From: an uncultured Flavobacteriales bacterium
GTDB taxonomy: Bacteria > Bacteroidota > Bacteroidia > Flavobacteriales > Crocinitomicaceae
NCBI GenBank assembly: GCA_946480815.1
Contig: CAMLLB010000044.1
Span: 1-37,279 of the forward strand
DNA length: 37,279 bases
Direction: 5' to 3'
In this document: piece by piece, positions 32,838 to 37,279 of the stretch
Layout: the number at the start of each line of letters is the position of its first letter
How positions within the stretch are numbered: position 1 is the first letter of the stretch
Notes under the pieces: generated by a model
What the model was told of the DNA's origin: nothing
Database searches by the model: none
What the model saw: only the letters and a program-made list of their open reading frames with translations
Made by a program: the position numbers and the translations under genes

Positions 32838-34178
32838 ATGTCAGTAGAAAGCGGTGAGTTACCATTAGCGGCCCGTCCAAGATTGAAGTTTATAGATATG
32901 GCTCGTTCGATAGCCATTTTGATGATGCTGGAAGGCCATTTTACCGGTTCGGCACTTGCTGATAAATACCGGGATGACAACAATTGGCTCTTTAGCTTCT
33001 GGCATAACCTGCATGGACTTACGTCTCCCCTGTTCTTTGCTGTGACCGGTGTTGTATTTGTTTACCTTCTAAGCAAAAATACGGACGAACCTTTTTTCGG
33101 AAATGAACGTGTAAAGAAAGGATTTGGCCGGGTAAGAATGCTCCTTTTCTGGGGATACTTCATCCAATTCGACCTGATTACATTTATCAGAGATACCAGA
33201 TACGGTTTTGAAGCTTACGGAAAGCTTAAAAATGCAAGTTTCCTCGATATGATCGGTTCCTGGTTTCACGATATCCTGGTTCCTTTCTTCCCAACGGCTT
33301 ATGAAGCAAAAGCATGGATCTTTACGTATCATTTCAGCTGGTTCCAGGCATTCCACGTGCTGCAGTCAATCGGGTTTGGAATTTTCTTCCTGCTTGTAGT
33401 ATACGGGATTTTTAAGATCATCAAAAAGGGACCTCTTTACATTTATTATCTCGTAGCAGCACTCATCATTTTTGTTATCTACGGATACATGAAGGAACAC
33501 ATTAAACTTTATGGTGTTTCAGAAGGAATTAAAACGATAAAAGATCCGCGTTTTTTCATTCCGAAAGGTGCACCTAAGTTTATTCAGAACATGATGTACG
33601 GTGAATTCTCCGATTTCAGTTTTGTCCGTTATTCCGGGTATGTGCTGATGGGAGGAATGATCGGTGCAATTATCAGACATTACGAGAAAAATGTTCGTCT
33701 TTGGTGGTTTGGAGTAACGTTTATTGTAGTTGGCTTGTTTTTCAATATTGCCGGACAAACGCTTTTCCATGAACTGGACCAGTTTACAGATTGGATCGGT
33801 TTGACTGCACATGGCTGTTTTGAAAATAATACGACCGGTTTTGCACGATTAGGACAAGTAGCAATACTTTTGGGAACATTGATGCTTGTAGATGCAAACT
33901 TCAAGATCAATGCACCATTGTTCCTGAAAATGGGGCAAACAACCTTCCCTGTTTACATTGTTCACGTGATTATTTTATACGCCGGAATTATTGGTATAGG
34001 ACTTGATCCGGAGCCATGGTACCACCGTCAGTTTAATCCATGGGTTGCAGTTTCGATCTCGGCGTTCTTTATTACGGTCTTCGTAATCATGGTGAAGTAC
34101 ATCGAACCGTTAACGGAATTGTATTACAAGGTTTTCGGTATTTTCTATCCTAAACGAAAAAAAAAGCTTCGTAAATGA
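32838..34178 (+). CDS. Transmembrane acyltransferase (HGSNAT/DUF1624- or AT3-like)
   Basis: 446 residues with about ten membrane segments. The N-terminus RPRLKFIDMARSIAILMMLEGHF (14-35) with His34, followed by FWHNLHGLTSPLFFAVTGVVFVYLL (55-78), is the R-x-x-x-x-D-x-x-R / FFxxSG pattern of membrane acyltransferases. It fits the DUF1624/COG3503 (heparan N-acetyltransferase-like) branch better than classical acyltransferase 3. Such proteins move acetyl groups from cytoplasmic acetyl-CoA across the membrane to extracytoplasmic sugars. The C-terminus ends in a basic tail (PKRKKKLRK). The stop overlaps the ATG of an SGNH esterase gene (ATGA), indicating coupled translation. Confidence 0.8.
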   Translation: MSVESGELPLAARPRLKFIDMARSIAILMMLEGHFTGSALADKYRDDNNWLFSFWHNLHGLTSPLFFAVTGVVFVYLLSKNTDEPFFGNERVKKGFGRVRMLLFWGYFIQFDLITFIRDTRYGFEAYGKLKNASFLDMIGSWFHDILVPFFPTAYEAKAWIFTYHFSWFQAFHVLQSIGFGIFFLLVVYGIFKIIKKGPLYIYYLVAALIIFVIYGYMKEHIKLYGVSEGIKTIKDPRFFIPKGAPKFIQNMMYGEFSDFSFVRYSGYVLMGGMIGAIIRHYEKNVRLWWFGVTFIVVGLFFNIAGQTLFHELDQFTDWIGLTAHGCFENNTTGFARLGQVAILLGTLMLVDANFKINAPLFLKMGQTTFPVYIVHVIILYAGIIGIGLDPEPWYHRQFNPWVAVSISAFFITVFVIMVKYIEPLTELYYKVFGIFYPKRKKKLRK

Positions 34179-35206
34179 ATAAATTAGTCTTATTCTTTTC
34201 TTTAATCACCAGCCTTAGTTTTAGTCAGCAACCTGCCAATGTTCTTTTCATCGGGAACAGTTTTACGCATATGAACAACATGCCTAAAATCTTCGAATAC
34301 CTGGCTAAATCCAAAGGAAAGAATGTGTATGCAGACTCTATCGCAGTAAGTGGAAGTACGTTGAAAGCACATAGCGAAAGACCAAGTACTTACCTGAAAA
34401 TGAAAACCAGGAAATGGGATTACGTATTGATCCAGGGGTTTTCAAGGGAATTTGCCGAAGACAGCTCGGTCATCTTAAAAGAGTCTATTCCTTACGCAAA
34501 ACTATTGATCGATAGCGTGCTTAAAACAAGTCCCTGCGCCCAGATCTACTTCTATATGACCTGGGGTTACGAAAAAGGATATCCTGAACAGCCTGCGAAT
34601 GATACTTATCCTAAAATGCAGCAACGCATTTGGAACGGATACATGATGATGAGTGATACTTTGCATTATCCGGTAATTCCTGTAGGAGCAGTATGGAAAA
34701 ATATTCGCGAAATGCATCCCGATATTGATCTTTATTTCACGGACAGGTACCATCCGAATGCTTTGGGAAGTTTTACGGCTGCCTGTACCGCGTATGCGTC
34801 TATTTTCAAAGAATCTCCTGTCGGAGGAACAGCACCCAAAAGAGTTGATAGCACCTATTGGAAAGTAATTGAACAAGCTGCTGCGAATGTGGTCCTTAAA
34901 AGCCTGAATGTATACAAGCTGAACCAAACCCGCATTTTTGATATAAAAGAAACTCCGGTGATGGATTTCAAAATAAAGGAAACCTGGCTGGCGGCACAAT
35001 TCACCAATCAAACAAACGATAAAGGTGAGTATTATTGGGATTTCGGTGATGGTGTTACTTCAACGAAAAAGAACCCGAAGCATTATTATAAAACATCCGG
35101 AACTTATACCGTGACGTTACACATGAAACAGAACTGCAATAATTTCACATTGAAAAAGCGTGTTACGGTTTCAAATAAAATCAAAAGAGCAAATCAGGGG
35201 AAGTAA
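34175..35206 (+). CDS. Exported SGNH/GDSL hydrolase with C-terminal PKD domain
   Basis: 343 residues. Signal peptide about 1-18 (MNKLVLFFSLITSLSFSQ). SGNH part (about 22-245): VLFIGNSFTHMNNMP with nucleophile Ser29, and TDRYHPN with Asp190 and His193, completing the catalytic triad; IYFYMTWGYEKGYP and YPVIPVGAVW are the other conserved stretches. This resembles DUF4886-like SGNH proteins. A PKD domain follows (about 268-333) with YYWDFGDG (287-293) and HYYKTSGTYTVTL, a fold often used for carbohydrate or surface binding. No type IX sorting domain is present. It is coupled to the membrane acyltransferase by a 4-bp overlap. It could be the periplasmic half of an O-acylation system or a deacylase. 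Confidence 0.85.
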   Translation: MNKLVLFFSLITSLSFSQQPANVLFIGNSFTHMNNMPKIFEYLAKSKGKNVYADSIAVSGSTLKAHSERPSTYLKMKTRKWDYVLIQGFSREFAEDSSVILKESIPYAKLLIDSVLKTSPCAQIYFYMTWGYEKGYPEQPANDTYPKMQQRIWNGYMMMSDTLHYPVIPVGAVWKNIREMHPDIDLYFTDRYHPNALGSFTAACTAYASIFKESPVGGTAPKRVDSTYWKVIEQAAANVVLKSLNVYKLNQTRIFDIKETPVMDFKIKETWLAAQFTNQTNDKGEYYWDFGDGVTSTKKNPKHYYKTSGTYTVTLHMKQNCNNFTLKKRVTVSNKIKRANQGK

Positions 35207-35221
35207 ACAGAATGAGAAACG

Positions 35222-35372
35222 GAATGAAAATGAGGATTAATTTGAATATTCTGTTTCAATTTCACTGATAAAAGATCATTTTATCTTAGGCTTGCACTTC
35301 ATTCACATTAGAAATAATGAACGGGACATTAGAATGAGATTCCAATTGTCATTCCCGCTCTCATTTTCATTC
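35222..35372. repeat. Distant 13-bp inverted repeat between convergent SGNH genes
   Basis: GAATGAAAATGAG (35222-35234) and CTCATTTTCATTC (35360-35372) are perfect inverted copies flanking the spacer between the two SGNH genes. The right arm runs into the stop codon of the second gene. Inside, GATAAAA-GATCA-TTTTATC (35267-35285) is a small perfect hairpin. I see no clear terminator. Confidence 0.6.
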
Positions 35373-36155
35373 TGACTTAAGGTAATACCGGAATTCCTTC
35401 GTTCGGTATTTTTTCGCAACAAATTGCTGGATCCTGGTAAATTCTTCCAGGTTGTGGATTGCCAGTTTATCTGCTCCCTGCGGACTTTTTCCATAGATTG
35501 CCGAATACATTGTGCAGGCAACAAGATAGGAGCCTTCATAGGTAGGATGTGAATTATCCCGAAGGTACAATTGAGATTCCGGGTAAGTCACAACATAACT
35601 TCTCCATACTTTTCCAACCGGGATAACCGGAACTTTGTACCTGTTTCGCAAATTATGATACCCAGCAGCAACGGCATTCAACATGGAATCGGGATCTGAA
35701 AAACGTTTGCTCTTTGGATCTCCTTTCCGGTAAGGCCAGGTCATGTAGAAATACACTTTTGCATTCTTTTGATTCTTGTCAATCATTCCCAGCATTTTAT
35801 CCAAAGCGGGATATGTCCGTTCGTTAAACCTGGCGGAATCCCGTAACATATCTCTTGACGATCCCTGAAGAACAATGACATCCCATTTCCGGTTATGCAA
35901 AGCCTTATACAATTTCTTTCGTTTCGAATGAAGATAAAAGGTATACTTTCCACGGGTAATGTGAGATACTTCAACCTGTTCACCTTTGGATTGCGCAATC
36001 TTTTCGAATAGTTCGGGCATATTATTCCGGTAGGTATAACTATTTCCCACGAAAAGAATATGCGTTGTTTTTTGGGATTGTGAACAGGAAAAACACAGTA
36101 ATAAAAGCAGAACAAATAAATACCCATTTGTTCTGCCCGGATTTATTTTATGCAT
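35367..36155 (-). CDS. SGNH/GDSL hydrolase lipoprotein, paralogue of the PKD-bearing one
   Basis: 262 residues from MHKINPGRTN (36155); upstream codons begin at a TTG and are unlikely. Type II signal with Cys24 in LLCFSC. Catalytic residues: VGNSYTYRNNMP with Ser39, and LRDNSHPTYEGS with Asp200 and His203. It shares long stretches with the preceding SGNH protein (LFVGNSYTYRNNMPELFEKIAQSKG, KWDVIVLQGSSRD, VYFYMTWPYRKG, PVIPVGKVW), so the two are clear paralogues, but it lacks the PKD domain and is lipid-anchored. It overlaps the HIT gene end by 8 bp, so it is cotranscribed with greA and HIT. Confidence 0.85.
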   Translation of the reverse strand: MHKINPGRTNGYLFVLLLLLCFSCSQSQKTTHILFVGNSYTYRNNMPELFEKIAQSKGEQVEVSHITRGKYTFYLHSKRKKLYKALHNRKWDVIVLQGSSRDMLRDSARFNERTYPALDKMLGMIDKNQKNAKVYFYMTWPYRKGDPKSKRFSDPDSMLNAVAAGYHNLRNRYKVPVIPVGKVWRSYVVTYPESQLYLRDNSHPTYEGSYLVACTMYSAIYGKSPQGADKLAIHNLEEFTRIQQFVAKKYRTKEFRYYLKSE

Positions 36156-36537
36156 TTTGAATATCTTGTGCAATCTGTGCCAATTCTTCCTGGCTCAAAG
36201 TCAATTTTTCCTGTGAAAAATTCATATCGGCAATTCCATTGATCGGAATCAAATGAATATGTGCATGAGGGACTTCCAAACCGATCACAGTCACTCCTAT
36301 TTTACGGCATGGAAATACTTTCTTGATCTTATGGGCTACAGACTTGGCAAAGATCATCATTGCAGCAAGTTCCGAATCGTCCATATCAAAAATGTAATCG
36401 GTTTCTTTTTTTGGAATTACCAAAGCGTGTCCTTTTCTCAAAGGCATGATATCCAGGAATGCCAGAAAATCGTCGTTCTCTGCAATCTTGTGACATGGAA
36501 TTTCTCCCGAAATTATTTTTGAAAAAATAGTTGCCAT
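36148..36537 (-). CDS. HIT-family nucleotide hydrolase
   Basis: 129 residues. The triad motif HAHIHLIP (about 91-98) with the catalytic second His, and the N-terminal IFSKIISGEIPCHKIAENDDFLAFLDIMPLRKGHALVIPK, are typical of Hint-type HIT hydrolases that cleave AMP-lysine or similar phosphoramidates. The sequence is complete and of normal length. Its ATG overlaps the greA stop (TAATG). greA followed by a HIT gene is a pairing I recall from many Bacteroidota genomes. Confidence 0.96.
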   Translation of the reverse strand: MATIFSKIISGEIPCHKIAENDDFLAFLDIMPLRKGHALVIPKKETDYIFDMDDSELAAMMIFAKSVAHKIKKVFPCRKIGVTVIGLEVPHAHIHLIPINGIADMNFSQEKLTLSQEELAQIAQDIQNA

Positions 36538-37010
36538 TAGCGTGCAATATCCATTACTTCAAACTTGATAATACCATTTGGCGTTTGAACATCAGCAATG
36601 TCTCCAACTTTCTTACCCAAAAGTCCTTTCCCGATCGGGGAATCCACCGAGATCTTTTTCTCCTTCAAATCTGCTTCACTTTCAGCAACCAGGGTATATT
36701 CCATTTCCATATTGTTATTCACGTTTTTGATCTTCACGCGTGATAAAATGAAAACTTTGGAATTATCTATTAATGTATTATCAATGATCCGTGCTTTGGA
36801 AACCAATTCCTCCATCTTGGCAATTTTCATTTCCAATAATCCTTGTGCCTCTTTTGCTGCATCATACTCAGCATTTTCAGACAAATCTCCTTTATCTCTT
36901 GCTTCTGCAATTTGCTCTGATATGCGAGGCCGCTGCACGGTTTTCATTTCATGCAATTCATCCTTCAACTTCTTAAGTCCTTCTTCTGTATAATATGCGA
37001 AATCTGACAT
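36537..37010 (-). CDS. greA: Transcription elongation factor GreA
   Basis: Rescues backtracked RNA polymerase by stimulating transcript cleavage. 157 residues from MSDFAYYTEEGLKKLKDELHEMK (37010). The N-terminal antiparallel coiled coil (about 8-75) contains the acidic tip DKGDLSENAEYDAAKEAQG with the catalytic acidic residues, followed by the C-terminal FKBP-like domain (VKIKNVNNNMEMEYTLVAESEADLKEKKISVDSPIGKGLLGKKVGD). Twelve codons above the chosen start fall in the leader. It is the first gene of greA-HIT-SGNH, with a well-formed promoter and a leader hairpin upstream. Confidence 0.97.
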   Translation of the reverse strand: MSDFAYYTEEGLKKLKDELHEMKTVQRPRISEQIAEARDKGDLSENAEYDAAKEAQGLLEMKIAKMEELVSKARIIDNTLIDNSKVFILSRVKIKNVNNNMEMEYTLVAESEADLKEKKISVDSPIGKGLLGKKVGDIADVQTPNGIIKFEVMDIAR

Positions 37011-37040
37011 AATTATTTCTTTGTTATGAGCTATAAATAA

Positions 37041-37071
37041 CAACAAGAGAGCCCAATGGACTCTCCTGTTG
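37041..37071 (-). promoter_or_regulatory. Leader hairpin of greA (attenuator-like)
   Basis: CAACAAGAGAG (37041-37051) pairs with CTCTCCTGTTG (37061-37071), with one A-C mismatch; the inner bases CCC/GGA add a short top. On the minus strand it comes right after the TATATTTG box, at or within a few bases of the predicted transcript start, and is followed by the T-rich TTATTTATAG, 30 nt before the greA ATG. It could be an early terminator of the greA transcript or the terminator of a gene upstream. Confidence 0.6.
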
Positions 37072-37074
37072 CAA

Positions 37075-37105
37075 CAAATATATGTTTTTTATCTATCGAA
37101 ACAAA
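37075..37105 (-). promoter_or_regulatory. Promoter of greA
   Basis: On the minus strand TTTG (37105-37102), a 19-nt gap, then TATATTTG (37082-37075). Both match the Bacteroidota -33 TTTG and -7 TAnnTTTG elements with normal spacing, making it the best promoter candidate in the window. Confidence 0.65.
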
Positions 37106-37224
37106 CCCGTTTTCCTTATTTTAACTTGTTTTTAAGGCTAATTATGAATTTTACAAGTAACTTTTCAACTAATTCAGTAGCTGGAATAACGGTATCATTT
37201 TTCGTTTTACATGTATCAAACGGC

Positions 37225-37279
37225 TTAAATTGTTTCAAGATCGACCTGGCGCATTCCTCCGAAGAACTTCACAATACGC
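37225..37279 (-). CDS. Possible C-terminal end of a gene cut by the window edge
   Basis: The minus strand reads RIVKFFGGMRQVDLETI and then a TAA at 37227-37225. Base composition changes from A/T-rich to mixed exactly at this stop, as at the end of a coding region. The plus strand also has an open frame from ATG 37144 to the edge (about 45 codons), which looks less likely because its first part lies in the A/T-rich spacer. Too short to identify. Confidence 0.35.
   Translation of the reverse strand, partial: RIVKFFGGMRQVDLETI

Noticed and set aside
34502..35011. Minus-strand open frame of 169 codons opposite the SGNH-PKD gene
   Set aside because: Antisense to a gene with a complete catalytic triad; no start signal or family features.

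Overview
The window looks like chromosomal DNA of a Bacteroidota bacterium, most likely order Flavobacteriales (Fluviicola / Crocinitomicaceae-like). The evidence is a PorP/SprF plus PorE-like type IX secretion gene pair, a secreted protein with a type IX C-terminal sorting domain, Bacteroidota-type housekeeping proteins (MutS2 without Smr, Tgt without the zinc cysteines), moderate-to-low GC, and TAnnTTTG boxes upstream of several genes. I see no rRNA, tRNA, CRISPR array, transposase or phage gene. The identification comes from protein features read by eye, not from a search.

Layout. 1-1.1 kb (+): 3' part of mutS2, with a damaged P-loop and an in-frame TGA close to the window edge. 1.2-2.4 kb (+): a POT-like MFS transporter. 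2.6-6.0 kb (-): a small lipoprotein, then a tight operon tgt > lptF/G-type permease > DUF481 outer-membrane protein. 6.05-7.8 kb (+): membrane glycosyltransferase and overlapping ECF sigma factor, closed by a terminator. 7.9-9.0 kb (+): topoisomerase IB. 9.0-10.2 kb (-): a stand-alone, A/T-rich RES-domain (toxin-like) protein without a visible antitoxin. 10.3-16.2 kb (-): long-chain acyl-CoA ligase, then an overlapping three-gene operon (membrane protein > SDR dehydrogenase > exported amidohydrolase). 16.4-19.35 kb (+): purL and rsmG, separated by a long hairpin. 19.5-22.0 kb (+): an exported hypothetical protein and a type IX-secreted Cys-rich protein. 22.3-25.2 kb (+): a PAS-PP2C phosphatase, DUF1801, a tubby/LURP-one-like protein and a DUF3995 membrane protein. 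25.3-27.8 kb (-): acs and a protein I do not recognise. 28-29.4 kb: an adaptor-like lipoprotein (+) and a small exported protein (-). 29.5-32.8 kb (+): porP/sprF and a PorE-like TPR-PD40-OmpA-DUF1573 protein. 32.8-35.2 kb (+): a transmembrane acyltransferase translationally coupled to an SGNH esterase with a PKD domain. 35.4-37.0 kb (-): greA > HIT > a second, paralogous SGNH lipoprotein.

Most promising points: the split membrane acyltransferase/SGNH module with a convergent SGNH paralogue, which could be a surface O-acylation system; a hairpin at the very start of the predicted greA transcript, resembling the leader control known from E. coli greA/GraL; a + strand terminator-like hairpin with no + strand gene (possible orphan small RNA); the orphan RES protein; and intergenic palindromes and heptamer tracts that recur across the window. 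No intergenic stretch exceeds about 300 bases. The longest, 12113-12372, holds the orphan hairpin and an inverted repeat.
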